In this document: one piece after another, positions 51,060 to 59,730 of the stretch
Numbering within the stretch: position 1 is the first letter of the stretch
Layout of the letters: every line of letters starts with the position of its first letter
Origin: Pseudomonadota bacterium
GTDB taxonomy: Bacteria; Myxococcota_A; Polyangia; Polyangiales; Polyangiaceae
Direction of reading: 5' to 3'
Length of the DNA stretch: 64,000 nucleotides
NCBI GenBank assembly: GCA_023423895.1
Contig: JAFAER010000253.1
Coordinates: 16,520-80,519 of the forward strand
Position numbers and translations under genes: made by a program
The notes under the pieces: generated by a model
Databases searched by the model: none
Told to the model about the DNA's origin: nothing
Seen by the model: the letters and a program-made list of their open reading frames with translations, nothing else

Positions 51060-52916
51060 TCAGCGAACCACGGGCGCGACGACCTGATTGATCGGGCGGC
51101 TGCCGACGCCACCGGCGTAGCCGTAGCTCGCGTAGCGCGCCATTCCCCAGACGGTCACGGAGAACGGGCCGTCGCTCCGAGCCTCGTGCCGACCGTAGCC
51201 GCAGGTGCCGCCCGGGAACTTCTGCGGGAAGGAGGATCGCGTGAGCTCGACCCAGGCGAATTCGTATTCACCTGTCGAGCCGAGCGGCAGGAAACCACTC
51301 ACCTCGCCGGCACAGCCGAGCGTCACGGGCTCGAAGCCATTTTCGGTCTTCTTACGAACGATCGTGATGCTCGTGTCCGGATACGTGTTGTCCGCGAAGA
51401 ACACGTAATGATCGAGGAACTGATCGGAAGGAGCCACGTTCACGAAGTCGGGATCTCCGAGCGTCTCGCCCGTGACCTGCGTACCGACGCCCGAGGTGAG
51501 CGTTCCATTGAAGAGCGCGCCGGTCATGAAGACGCCGGCGTAAAACGGATGGGCCGTGTCCTGACTCTTCACGACGACGAGCGCGTCGGTCATGAAGTTG
51601 ACGACTTCACCGGCTGAGAGCCATTCCGGAGCGCCCGCGGGGGTGACCGGATCGTACGTGAGATGGGTCCCGTCGACGGCTCCGACGAGGCGCCACGGGA
51701 CCAGCTCGCGTGCAGAGATCCCGCCCGCAGCTTCGATTCGAGGCTTGAACGGCACCAGCGCATACGTGCTTCCCCACTGGGCCAGGGGCGAGATCTGCTG
51801 CCGGAGGATGTCACAAGCGGTGTAGCTCGATGGAACGAAGGAGCATTCGGCACCGCCGAAGAGACCAACGGGCTTGTTCGATTCGATCGGACTGCCAGTG
51901 AGATCGCCGAGCTGAGCGATCTGGAGAACCTGCCCTTTGGCCAATGTCCAGGATTGCACCGAGCCAGCGGCAGCACCCATCGCGCCGCCGCCTTCATCGA
52001 TGTCGATCCGCGGAAGGATGCGGATCTCCGTGTCGTCTTCGTCGGCGATGATCTGCAGCGTCGACTTGGGATTGGGGGCGGAAACCGATTGCCCGCCGGA
52101 GCGAATGACGTGGCCCGGGTTCACCGCCAGGTAGTTCGTTCCCCACGCGGAGACGGGGAGAAGGAGCGTGGCGGAGGGATAAAACGACGACGCGCCGCCA
52201 TAGGGGAAGATGGAGTAGGCGCTGACTGGCGCATCGGTCGTGATGTGAAACGCGCGCGTGATCCCGGTCGAGTGCTGTAGCGGATCGCCCGCGAACGCTG
52301 GCTTCACGCCAGCCGGACACTCGGTGAACTCGTCCGCGCTCTGCCCTGCTCTTGGGGCTTGGGAGAGGAAGACGATCGCGACCTGCCCGACCGGTAGCGG
52401 TCCGACGAGGGGCGCATACTGGATGGTGCCGTCACTGGCGGTCTCGGCGGTGTAGACCGACTCGCCGAGCGCGAGCGGCTGGCCGTCGAACGTCGCGCCG
52501 AGAGTGACGGGGCGCTCCCACGTGTTCGTCACCATCGTGGCGAAACACGAGCCGCGACCGATCGCGTCGTCCTCTGCCGGCAAGGTCCAGAACGAGCAGC
52601 CCGTCGAGCCCTTCGAGAGCGCGGCGCTCCGACATGGATCGACGCAGGCACCGCCACCGCACCCCTGGTCCTCGCCGCACTCCGCCAGGATCGTCTCGGT
52701 CTTGCCATCGCAGCGGCCGAGGACCTTCTTCAAGTCACGCGAACAATAGACCTCGGCGCAGGGCGGCAGTACCGGGCCGCCGTCGTCCGAGACGAGCGGG
52801 CGCTCGCCATCGCCGAACGTTGACTCACGCGAGGAGCAGGCCGCCCCCGACAAGGTGCACCCTACGCCCAGCACCAACAGCGCCGCTCCGATTCCGAGCC
52901 GCTGGAATCGTTTCAT
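51060..52916 (-). CDS. Lipoprotein with IgGFc-binding-protein-like domain (operon gene 7)
   Basis: This encodes 618 aa. The ATGA overlap with the upstream stop (52913-52916) fixes the ATG at 52916. MKRFQRLGIGAALLVLGVGC is a lipobox signal, though a second Cys follows at LSGAAC. Residues 40-100 are Cys-rich (EVYCSRDLKKVLGRCDG, CGEDQGCGGGACVDPC). The main body is the IgGFc_binding-type domain: RAFHITTDAPVSAYSIFPYGG, ATLLLPVSAWGTNYLAV, IIADEDDTEIRILP, LAKGQVLQIAQLGDLTGSPI. This domain occurs in mucus-binding FCGBP and in many bacterial surface proteins; it suggests adhesion or surface-matrix function. It is the last gene of the seven-gene ECF operon. Confidence 0.85.
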   Translation of the reverse strand: MKRFQRLGIGAALLVLGVGCTLSGAACSSRESTFGDGERPLVSDDGGPVLPPCAEVYCSRDLKKVLGRCDGKTETILAECGEDQGCGGGACVDPCRSAALSKGSTGCSFWTLPAEDDAIGRGSCFATMVTNTWERPVTLGATFDGQPLALGESVYTAETASDGTIQYAPLVGPLPVGQVAIVFLSQAPRAGQSADEFTECPAGVKPAFAGDPLQHSTGITRAFHITTDAPVSAYSIFPYGGASSFYPSATLLLPVSAWGTNYLAVNPGHVIRSGGQSVSAPNPKSTLQIIADEDDTEIRILPRIDIDEGGGAMGAAAGSVQSWTLAKGQVLQIAQLGDLTGSPIESNKPVGLFGGAECSFVPSSYTACDILRQQISPLAQWGSTYALVPFKPRIEAAGGISARELVPWRLVGAVDGTHLTYDPVTPAGAPEWLSAGEVVNFMTDALVVVKSQDTAHPFYAGVFMTGALFNGTLTSGVGTQVTGETLGDPDFVNVAPSDQFLDHYVFFADNTYPDTSITIVRKKTENGFEPVTLGCAGEVSGFLPLGSTGEYEFAWVELTRSSFPQKFPGGTCGYGRHEARSDGPFSVTVWGMARYASYGYAGGVGSRPINQVVAPVVR

Positions 52917-54271
52917 CGGAAAACCACCTTGCTCGGGATGGAGTGGGCGAGCGCATCGCGCGTCGCGCCCCCCAGCTCTCCGTGGGCATTGCCGCCCCAG
53001 CACGTGACCACGCCGTCACGAAGGAGCGCGCAGGTCGCCTCGTCCGCCGTTGCGACGTGAACGGCATGAGCGACGCCACTCGCCGGACGAAGAGCGAGCT
53101 CGCGGATGCCCGCGTCGCCGATGCCGAGCTGTCCCAGATCGTCCTTCCCGCAACATTGCACCTCGCCGCTCGTGAGTCGCACGCAGGTCGTGTTCTTGCT
53201 GACCGAGACCTGTTGCACATGGCCCGCCCCGTAAACGGGGGCCCGGCGCGGTTCGAGCTCCGCATCGGGGAGCCCGGTGCAAAGCGGAGCATCACGTGCG
53301 CCCCAGCAAAAGAGCTCACCATTCTCCGCGGCGCACGCATGGGCAGGGCCGACGGCGAAGTCGTTCACGTTGGCGAGCGCCGGCACCATCGCCGGCGAGG
53401 GATCGACATCGATCGAAGAGGGGCGCGCTGCGGTGCGGCCCCAGGTGAAGAGCCGGCCGTTCTCGAGGAGCGCGTAGCCGGTCTCGGTGCTCGCTCCGGT
53501 GCGAACGACTCGAGGTCCGTCGAGGTCCGCGAGGACCGGCCCCGAGCTCGAGGCAACCTCCGTGCGTGTGAGCTGGCCCTTGCTGTTGTCGCCCCAGCAG
53601 TGCACGTCCCCCGCGTCTGCGACGCCGCACGTGCTGCCGAGCCCGAGATCGATCCGCGCGAGCGGAGCGATCACCACGTCTGCTGGAGTCGAGTGCGCCG
53701 CCTCGTCGGAGAACGGCTCTTCCGTCCGAAGCCCGAGCTGGCCCTTCGCGTTGCTTCCCCAGCAGCGCGCGACGCCGCTCGCGAGGAGCGCGCAGGTGGA
53801 ATGTCCGGCGGCCGTGAGCTGGACGGCGTTCGTGAGCTCGACGACCTCGACGGGACCCGTCGCGGCACCGCCGTCATCGCCGAGCGCCGGGGTGCTCTCG
53901 CCGCCACCGAGAGCGCCATTCGTATCGTCGCCCCAACATTGCACCGAGCCGTCCGAGAGACGCGCGCAGAAATGATTCGCCCCCGCGACGAGCTCGACAG
54001 CGCAGGGCGTGACCGCACAGACGACGGGCTCTGCGGAACCGTCGAACGGTTCACTCGGCGTCGCTGCGTCGGTTGGAGCCGCGGCATCGGGTAGATTGGC
54101 CGTGGGCACGGGCGCGCTCGCGTCGGGGGAAGGCTCGAATTCGCCGCGCGCAGGATCATCGCTGCACGCGGCCGCAAGGCCGAGCGCGAGCGGACCCCCG
54201 CAGGCGAAGAGGAGGAAGCTTCGAGCGTGGTTCATGCGTTTGCCAGGGCGGTCGATCCGAGGACGCGTCAT
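52913..54271 (-). CDS. RCC1-repeat lipoprotein (operon gene 6)
   Basis: This encodes 452 aa. The ATG at 54271 forms an ATGA overlap with the upstream stop; an internal ATG at 54235 would give a shorter signal peptide. The hydrophobic core ends GLAAAC. After an Asp/Ala/Pro linker, about seven RCC1 repeats follow (HFCARLSDGSVQCWGDDTNGALG, STCALLASGVARCWGSNAKGQLG, STCGVADAGDVHCWGDNSKGQL, CVRLTSGEVQCCGKDDLGQLG). It should form a seven-bladed propeller at the surface. The sequence differs clearly from the RCC1 lipoprotein at 34915, so it is not a recent copy. Confidence 0.9.
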   Translation of the reverse strand: MTRPRIDRPGKRMNHARSFLLFACGGPLALGLAAACSDDPARGEFEPSPDASAPVPTANLPDAAAPTDAATPSEPFDGSAEPVVCAVTPCAVELVAGANHFCARLSDGSVQCWGDDTNGALGGGESTPALGDDGGAATGPVEVVELTNAVQLTAAGHSTCALLASGVARCWGSNAKGQLGLRTEEPFSDEAAHSTPADVVIAPLARIDLGLGSTCGVADAGDVHCWGDNSKGQLTRTEVASSSGPVLADLDGPRVVRTGASTETGYALLENGRLFTWGRTAARPSSIDVDPSPAMVPALANVNDFAVGPAHACAAENGELFCWGARDAPLCTGLPDAELEPRRAPVYGAGHVQQVSVSKNTTCVRLTSGEVQCCGKDDLGQLGIGDAGIRELALRPASGVAHAVHVATADEATCALLRDGVVTCWGGNAHGELGGATRDALAHSIPSKVVFR

Positions 54272-55479
54272 GGAACGAGCTTCTTGTGCAGTGCGATGTC
54301 GTTGCCGACGACCCAGAGCTCGTTCTCCGGATTGATCGCCATCGCGCGAAAGTCGTTCGTGACGGGAAGTCCGTCGATCGAGATCCGGACGAGGCTCCAC
54401 GCCGTCCCGTCGAAGTGGCGGAAGCGACCGAACGAGCCCGCGAGATAGATGTCGTTCGCCGCCCGGCCCCAGATCGCGAAGTGCGAGTAGACCGTCACGA
54501 GCGATGCGTCCTCCGTCCACGTCTCACCCGTGGGACCGGAGACCGAGCCGACGAGCATCGACGTGACGCGAGAGCGCACGCCTCGCCAACCTACGACGCG
54601 AAGGTCGTTGCCGACGAAGCCCGCCCCGTCGACGCGCGTGAAGAGGTCGTTGTTGTCGAACGGGATCGTCTGTTCCGTCCAGGTCATCCCCCCGCCTTCG
54701 ACGCTCTCGCGGCGGAGCACGTATGCGGGCGGCGTCGGATATTGCCCATCCCGGTCGCCGCAGATCCAGGCGTCGCCGTTCGGGCGCACGAGGATCTTGC
54801 GGAAGAGGCCGGGGCGATACGAGATCGGATCGACCGGCCACGCATCCTCGGAGCTCGCATCCCCACCCGTGTAGTGGCGAACGACGCTCCTCTGCTGCGA
54901 GGGAGAGGTCGAGAAGTCGAAGGCGCTGCCGATCGCCCAGACGTCGTTCGGTCCGCTTCCAGCGATGTCGAGCACAGGAATCGAGGCGGCGATCGAGGCA
55001 TCGAAGGTCGTGGGCGTCCACGTGATCGTGCCTGGTGTCGATCCCTGGCCGTGAAAGAGCCCTTTCTCGCCGCCGACCCAGAGATCGGTGCTGCTGCTCC
55101 CCCAGATCGTGAAGAGCGCGCCGGGCGCGGTCCACGCGATCGTCCAGCTGGTGCCGTCCCAGCGGAGGACGTTGCCTTGGGCCGAGACCGCCCAGGCGCT
55201 GCTCTCGGCGTCGCTCCAGACTCCGCGGAGCGTTTGGCCGGCGGGGAGCTTGGTCCAACAGAAGCCGTCATGAGAGCAGTTGGACGGCTCGTCGTTGGTC
55301 GCGTCGCCTCCCGTCTTTGCGTCCGCGAGCGCGGCATCGACGTCGGGGGGCGGCGCCCCGCCATCCGCCCCATCCGGCGCCGGCGCCGGCGTCGCGTCTT
55401 CGAGGAGCTCGTCGTGATCGCACGCCACCACGACCGCGAGCATGGCGGCGGCGAAGATGGTCGGACGAAGCGTGTTCAA
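54268..55479 (-). CDS. WGS/VW-repeat beta-propeller lipoprotein (operon gene 5), TTG start
   Basis: This encodes 403 aa. No ATG or GTG lies near the signal peptide; a TTG at 55477-55479 overlaps the upstream TGA as TTGA, giving (M)NTLRPTIFAAAMLAVVVAC with lipobox VVAC. After an Asp/Ala/Pro linker comes a short Cys segment (NCSHDGFCW). Repeats such as LFTIWGSSSTDLWVGGEKGLFH, DIAGSGPNDVWAIG and FAIWGRAANDIYLAGSFGRFRHFDG follow, each a propeller-type blade. It is related in style to the preceding gene and probably arose by duplication. Function unknown; probably surface-exposed. Confidence 0.82.
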   Translation of the reverse strand: MNTLRPTIFAAAMLAVVVACDHDELLEDATPAPAPDGADGGAPPPDVDAALADAKTGGDATNDEPSNCSHDGFCWTKLPAGQTLRGVWSDAESSAWAVSAQGNVLRWDGTSWTIAWTAPGALFTIWGSSSTDLWVGGEKGLFHGQGSTPGTITWTPTTFDASIAASIPVLDIAGSGPNDVWAIGSAFDFSTSPSQQRSVVRHYTGGDASSEDAWPVDPISYRPGLFRKILVRPNGDAWICGDRDGQYPTPPAYVLRRESVEGGGMTWTEQTIPFDNNDLFTRVDGAGFVGNDLRVVGWRGVRSRVTSMLVGSVSGPTGETWTEDASLVTVYSHFAIWGRAANDIYLAGSFGRFRHFDGTAWSLVRISIDGLPVTNDFRAMAINPENELWVVGNDIALHKKLVP

Positions 55480-56702
55480 GGTGCCCTCGTCGGCTTCCTG
55501 CCGGTGAAATGGAGCGTGATGCCCTTGCCGACAGCCCAGACGTCGTCGGCTCCGGACCCCCAAACTCCGTTGAGGTTCGGTTTCGCTCCGACGGCGAGCG
55601 CGCTCGTCGCGAGCTCCCAGCTCTTGCCGTCGTAGTGCAGGATCGTCGCGTATTCGCCGACGACCCAGATGTCGTTCGGTCCCGAGCCCCAGATCGCGCG
55701 GAGGTTCTCGGTCGTGGGCGATGGGACGATCTCCCAACGTTTGGCGCCCGTGACCCAGTGACGAATCGTTCCTTCGTTGCCGACCGCCCAGACATCGCCG
55801 GGCGCGGAGCCCCACACCGCGAAGAGGAGTGCAACCGACTGCGAGTCGACCTCGGTCCAGACCGGCAGCCCGCTCCCGTCAACCGACGTCGAGTGATACG
55901 TCTTACCGCGTGTGCTGACGTTGCTGTAGTAGAGGCCGTCGCCACCACCGACCGCCCAGACGTCGTTCTTGCTGCTGCCCCAGATCCCGCGAATGGGCGG
56001 TGTCGTCGCCTCCGTACCGCCCCCGATCTTCGTGGCGGTCCACGGTGAGCTGTCCTCTTCCGTCGGCAGGCGCGTTCGCCATTGGCTGGCGAAGGCGCCC
56101 CACTCGTCGATCTGGTACGGCTCGCCGCCGATCCAGACGTCGTCTTTCTCCGAGCCCCACAGCGCGAGCATCATCGATTCCTTGGGCGACCAAGGATTGC
56201 GAACCGGCGTCAGCTCCGGGAGCGTGGTCCACGTCGAGGCGGTCGAGCCGGCTTGGAACGCACCCCCCCGGAAGACCGCCGCCCGCGAGCTCGCGAGCCA
56301 CACGTCGCTGGCGCTACTTCCCCAGAGCGCGAAGATCGGCTGCTTCGTCGGTGACTCGACGGCATCCCACTTCGTGCCGTCGAAGTGCACGATCGTTCCG
56401 CCTGTCCCTGCCGCCCAAACGTCGTTCTTCGTGCTGCCCCACACTGCGAGGAGCGAACGCCCGCCAATCGGCGCGCTGACCGAGCAGAAGTCGGACTCCT
56501 CACAGCTTCGCGACTGCGTCGTGCACCGCCAGTCGCCGCCATCGCCGACACAATCATCGACGTCGGCATCCGGTGTGCTCCCGGCATCGGGCGCGGGAAC
56601 CGCGACCTGCGCGTCGGGGGCGGTCGCGTCGGCGCTGTCGGTGTCCGCGCAGCTCGCCACCAGAAGGATCAACCCGCCCGCGGGCAACGCACGGCGAATC
56701 AA
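55476..56702 (-). CDS. WGS/VW-repeat beta-propeller lipoprotein (operon gene 4), TTG start
   Basis: This encodes 408 aa. The TTG at 56700-56702 overlaps the upstream stop as TTGA and begins LIRRALPAGGLILLVASC, a compact lipoprotein signal. Extending to the upstream ATG at 56750 would bury the signal behind 16 unrelated residues. A Cys-pair region (DDCVGDGGDWRCTTQSRSC) precedes at least six blades with the motif AVWGSxxxDVWAVGxxGxIxHxDG (LLAVWGSTKNDVWAAG, IFALWGSSASDVWLAS, IRGIWGSSKNDVWAVGG, LFAVWGSAPGDVWAVG, NGVWGSGADDVWAVG). It is likely a surface propeller of unknown ligand, paralogous to the next gene. Confidence 0.84.
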   Translation of the reverse strand: MIRRALPAGGLILLVASCADTDSADATAPDAQVAVPAPDAGSTPDADVDDCVGDGGDWRCTTQSRSCEESDFCSVSAPIGGRSLLAVWGSTKNDVWAAGTGGTIVHFDGTKWDAVESPTKQPIFALWGSSASDVWLASSRAAVFRGGAFQAGSTASTWTTLPELTPVRNPWSPKESMMLALWGSEKDDVWIGGEPYQIDEWGAFASQWRTRLPTEEDSSPWTATKIGGGTEATTPPIRGIWGSSKNDVWAVGGGDGLYYSNVSTRGKTYHSTSVDGSGLPVWTEVDSQSVALLFAVWGSAPGDVWAVGNEGTIRHWVTGAKRWEIVPSPTTENLRAIWGSGPNDIWVVGEYATILHYDGKSWELATSALAVGAKPNLNGVWGSGADDVWAVGKGITLHFTGRKPTRAP

Positions 56703-57913
56703 TTCTGCACCGAATTGCAGCCGACCATGAGGCAGGCGCCGTTGATGCAAGGCTGCCCCGCTGCGGTATCGCAGGAGTGGCCGCAGGCCCCGCAGTTGCC
56801 CCCATGCACCATGAGGTTCGTTTCACAGCCATCGGCGCTGTTGCCGTTGCAATCGCCCCAGCCTGGCTCGCAGATGAGTCCGCAGAGCCCGTCCTCGCAC
56901 GTGGCGAACTGGTGGGGCTTGCCCAAGAGGAGAGCAAACGGGCAGGCGTGATTGCAGGCTCCGCAATGTTCGACGTTCGTCGCGATGTCGACGCAGGTCG
57001 GATTGCTCTCCGCCCCGCACATCGTCTCGTTCGACTTGCAGCCACAAGCGATATGGCCGTCGGAGAAGCGCCGGCAGGTCTCCTCCGGAGAACACTTCAC
57101 CCCGCACGCGCCGCAGTTCTTCGGGTCGAGGGTGAAGAGATCGATCTCACAACCGTTGTCGAGCAGACCGTCGCAGTTCTCCCAGCGGACTCGGTTGTCC
57201 TGGATGCAACGAAGCTTCCCGCACTGGCCGTCACCGCAGCCGTATTGCATGTTGTCCGGCGGAGCGGCGCCGTCGGGCGGAGAGCAGACGTTGTTGCACT
57301 GCCCGCAGTTGGAGTCATCGGACTTGGGATTGACGCACTGGGAGCCACATTGAATCCTCCCGGGAGGACAGCCGCAGTTGCCGTCGATGCATTGCTCGCC
57401 GTCGGCGCACTTGTTTCCGCATTGCCCACAATTGTTCCGATCGCTGCCGACATGGGCTTCGCAGCCGTCCTCGATGATCGAGTTGCAGTCGCGGACGGAC
57501 TTGCTCCAGCACAAGGGAACGCATTTGCCGCCGACGCACGTCGACAGCACGTTCAACTGCGGGATGCTCGGACAGGCGTGCCCGCACTCCCCACAATTGT
57601 CGTTGTCCGTCATCAGGTCGTTCTGACACTTGTAGACGGGAGCGGGGGCCTGGATGCCCCCCTGTCGCGGCGGGCACGTCGCGAACGGCGCTGGACACTC
57701 GGTGCCGATGCACATGAGCGTTGGCTCCACCGCAGCGGCCTCGCCGGCATCCGGGGGGAGCTCGAACGAGTTGTTCGTCGCCCCTGCTTCGACCGCAAAC
57801 TCGCGGGCGATGAGCACGTCGGAGTCGGCGCAGCTCGCAGCGGCCAGCGCGGCGAGGACGCTGACCGTCGCGAGGACGACTACGGATATGCGATTCGACG
57901 TACGGCGAATCAT
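56699..57913 (-). CDS. NCGxCG-repeat Cys-rich lipoprotein (operon gene 3)
   Basis: This encodes 404 aa from the ATG at 57913, fixed by an ATGA overlap. The signal ends LAAASC. The mature protein contains about eight modules with the signature D-x-x-NCGxCGxxC (DNDNCGECGHAC, DRNNCGQCGNKC, DDSNCGQCNNVC, DPKNCGACGVKC, NVEHCGACNHAC, HGGNCGACGHSC), alternating with C-x-DGC-E stretches. These tandem disulphide knots are widespread in Myxococcota and other Deltaproteobacteria-like surface lipoproteins; their role is unknown. It is the first structural gene after the sigma/anti-sigma pair. Confidence 0.87.
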   Translation of the reverse strand: MIRRTSNRISVVVLATVSVLAALAAASCADSDVLIAREFAVEAGATNNSFELPPDAGEAAAVEPTLMCIGTECPAPFATCPPRQGGIQAPAPVYKCQNDLMTDNDNCGECGHACPSIPQLNVLSTCVGGKCVPLCWSKSVRDCNSIIEDGCEAHVGSDRNNCGQCGNKCADGEQCIDGNCGCPPGRIQCGSQCVNPKSDDSNCGQCNNVCSPPDGAAPPDNMQYGCGDGQCGKLRCIQDNRVRWENCDGLLDNGCEIDLFTLDPKNCGACGVKCSPEETCRRFSDGHIACGCKSNETMCGAESNPTCVDIATNVEHCGACNHACPFALLLGKPHQFATCEDGLCGLICEPGWGDCNGNSADGCETNLMVHGGNCGACGHSCDTAAGQPCINGACLMVGCNSVQN

Positions 57914-58668
57914 GGATGGATGCCGACGCATGCCGCCCGCACCTGAGGAAGAAGTGGAGAGCTCTCGTTCGCTGCGATGAACTTCGTCGCTTCGCTGCAC
58001 GCCTCGCTCTTTCGACCGAGCGCAGAGAGCGCGAGGATCCGCTGCGCGGTGAACTCTGGGCCAAGGACGCCGTTCGGGAACCGGACACCATGCTCGGCCA
58101 CGAGCGCGAGCGCCTTGGATGGATCGCGCTTGCGGAGCGCCGCGCTGGTCTCGGCGAGCATCGCGAGCTCGGCGTCCAGGCTGCCGTTCGCCGGGGCAGA
58201 AGACGGCGGAGCCCCCCGCACGACCTTCGGTGCGGTCGGCAGTAGTGACGGGTCCGCGAGGACAAGGACCGGCGGCGCCGGTGGTTCGCTCGGCTTCGTC
58301 TCGATCACGGGATTCGGGTTCGCCGTCGTCGCCGGCAGCACGACGGCGGACGGCGCTGGCATACCCTGACCGTGATCGCTCGACGACATGCCTGTCTTGT
58401 AGGCCGCGACACCGATGATGACGGCGGAGGCAGCCCCGAGGGCGACCTTCCAGTTACGCCAGCCCGCGCTGGTTTTGCCAGCCGCGGGTCTCGCCGCCGC
58501 GTTTGCCAGGTCGGCATCGAGCGCGTCGTTCATCGCGCTCGGGAGCGGGCGGTCCCAATCGATCTGCGGACCGATTTCGCTCGCCACTCGCGCAGCATCT
58601 TCTGCGCTCGCCTTGCGATGGGCCTTCGTCGCGCGGAGGAAGGCGTCGAAGTCGCCTTGCTTGCTCAT
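57910..58668 (-). CDS. Membrane protein, probable anti-sigma factor (operon gene 2)
   Basis: This encodes 252 aa; ATGA overlap with the sigma stop fixes the ATG at 58668. Residues 1-70 are cytoplasmic and charged (MSKQGDFDAFLRATKAHRKAS, QIDWDRPLPSAMNDALDADLANAAA). One membrane helix follows (WKVALGAASAVIIGVAAY). A Pro-rich periplasmic linker and a TPR-like C-terminal region come next (LDAELAMLAETSAALRKRDPSKALALVAEHG, EFTAQRILALSALGRKSEACSEATKFI). No zinc-binding HxxxCxxC is present, so it is assigned as anti-sigma from position and topology only. The TPR-like end could sense envelope state or the lipoproteins themselves. Confidence 0.7.
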   Translation of the reverse strand: MSKQGDFDAFLRATKAHRKASAEDAARVASEIGPQIDWDRPLPSAMNDALDADLANAAARPAAGKTSAGWRNWKVALGAASAVIIGVAAYKTGMSSSDHGQGMPAPSAVVLPATTANPNPVIETKPSEPPAPPVLVLADPSLLPTAPKVVRGAPPSSAPANGSLDAELAMLAETSAALRKRDPSKALALVAEHGVRFPNGVLGPEFTAQRILALSALGRKSEACSEATKFIAANESSPLLPQVRAACVGIHP

Positions 58669-59336
58669 CGCAGCCTCCAGCGGTCGCGGGCGGCAGCGCG
58701 CTCCCACGCAGCTTGGACCGCCTGACGAGCCAGGCGAAGTCGCGATGTGACGGTGTTCGGGGACACCCCGACGATCTGAGAAATTTCGATCATGGTCAGC
58801 TCTTCGAGCTCGGAGAGAACGAAGACTTCGCGCTTCTCTTCGTCGAGCCCATCGAGGATGGTCTGCAAGAGGGCGAGCGCTTCGGTCTGCTGGGCGATCG
58901 CTTCGGGATGGGGGGCCCGTTCGAGAAGGGTGTCGAGCTCGGAGCTCGAGTCGCCGATCGGTCCGGACGTGTGACGCCTTCGGAAGTTTCGGGTGACGCC
59001 AATCGTGACGCCGAAGATCCATGTCTTCAGTGAGGAGCGCCCCTCGAACTCGTCGACGTGCTGGAAGATCGCGAGGAAGATCTCCTGAACGACGTCATCC
59101 AGCGCGCTGTGGGGGATGCCGAGGCGCGTTGCCCATCGCCAGACGAGCGGGAAGTAGTGCTCGTAGAGCGAGCGAAAGTCGTGGAGCGCGGTTTTGGTCG
59201 AAGGAGAGGCATCCGCGGTTCGCGCCTGGGCGCCGACAGCACGCACGAATCCGGCGCCGCTCCTGCTCCCGGCATGTGGGGAGGAATCTCCAGCAACGTC
59301 GAGCACATCTTCCTTCGTGTTACGGCCCGAGGACAT
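58665..59336 (-). CDS. ECF-type RNA polymerase sigma factor (operon gene 1)
   Basis: This encodes 223 aa. Region 2 spans YEHYFPLVWRWATRLGIPHSALDDVVQEIFLAIFQHVDEFEGRSSLKTWIFGVTIGVTRNFRRR. Region 4 spans LDEEKREVFVLSELEELTMIEISQIVGVSPNTVTSRLRLARQAVQAAWERAAA. About 50 extra N-terminal residues precede region 2; an internal start cannot be excluded. It heads a seven-gene operon and, like most ECF factors, probably activates its own promoter while held by the adjacent membrane protein. No promoter with a clear ECF consensus was identified in 59337-59436. Confidence 0.93.
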   Translation of the reverse strand: MSSGRNTKEDVLDVAGDSSPHAGSRSGAGFVRAVGAQARTADASPSTKTALHDFRSLYEHYFPLVWRWATRLGIPHSALDDVVQEIFLAIFQHVDEFEGRSSLKTWIFGVTIGVTRNFRRRHTSGPIGDSSSELDTLLERAPHPEAIAQQTEALALLQTILDGLDEEKREVFVLSELEELTMIEISQIVGVSPNTVTSRLRLARQAVQAAWERAAARDRWRLR

Positions 59337-59436
59337 TCGTCACGGAAAGGTAGAGGAGGGCCGTCCGCCAGGCATTCGACGCGAGCGTACGTTGGCCATC
59401 CCTCCTTCGCGGGAACGCTAATGACGCGATACCTCG

Positions 59437-59694
59437 ATGAAAAGCTTTGCTCGGCCGCTGAGCTCAGCTCCTGGGCCGACCATCGTGGCAGAGGGCAGCT
59501 TCGTCACCCTCCAGACCGACGGCAAAGAGGTCTACTACTCCACCGCCGATTCCGTGATGCGGATGACGAAGGACGGCGGCCAGAAGGAGACGGTCGTGGC
59601 GGAGCCTGGTGGGCTGCAAGCGTTCACGGTCGACGCCTGCAACGTCTACTGGACACGCCGTTCTCCGTCCGAGGTTATGGCCCGGGCGAAGTGA
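59437..59694 (+). pseudogene. Fragment of a beta-propeller protein gene
   Basis: This is an 85-residue frame with protein-like wording: GPTIVAEGSFVTLQTDGKEVYYSTADSVMRMTKDGG, then QAFTVDACNVYWTRRSPSEVMARAK. The DGKEVYYS and ACNVYWT phrases are the blade strands of the VYWT/GG-type propellers common in this phylum, which normally have five or more blades; only about one and a half remain. It lacks a signal peptide and ribosome site. It is probably a relic, though a very short expressed product cannot be excluded. Confidence 0.4.
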
Positions 59695-59730
59695 GATCCC
59701 GGGCAGTCTTCATCCCGAGAACCCCGAGAT

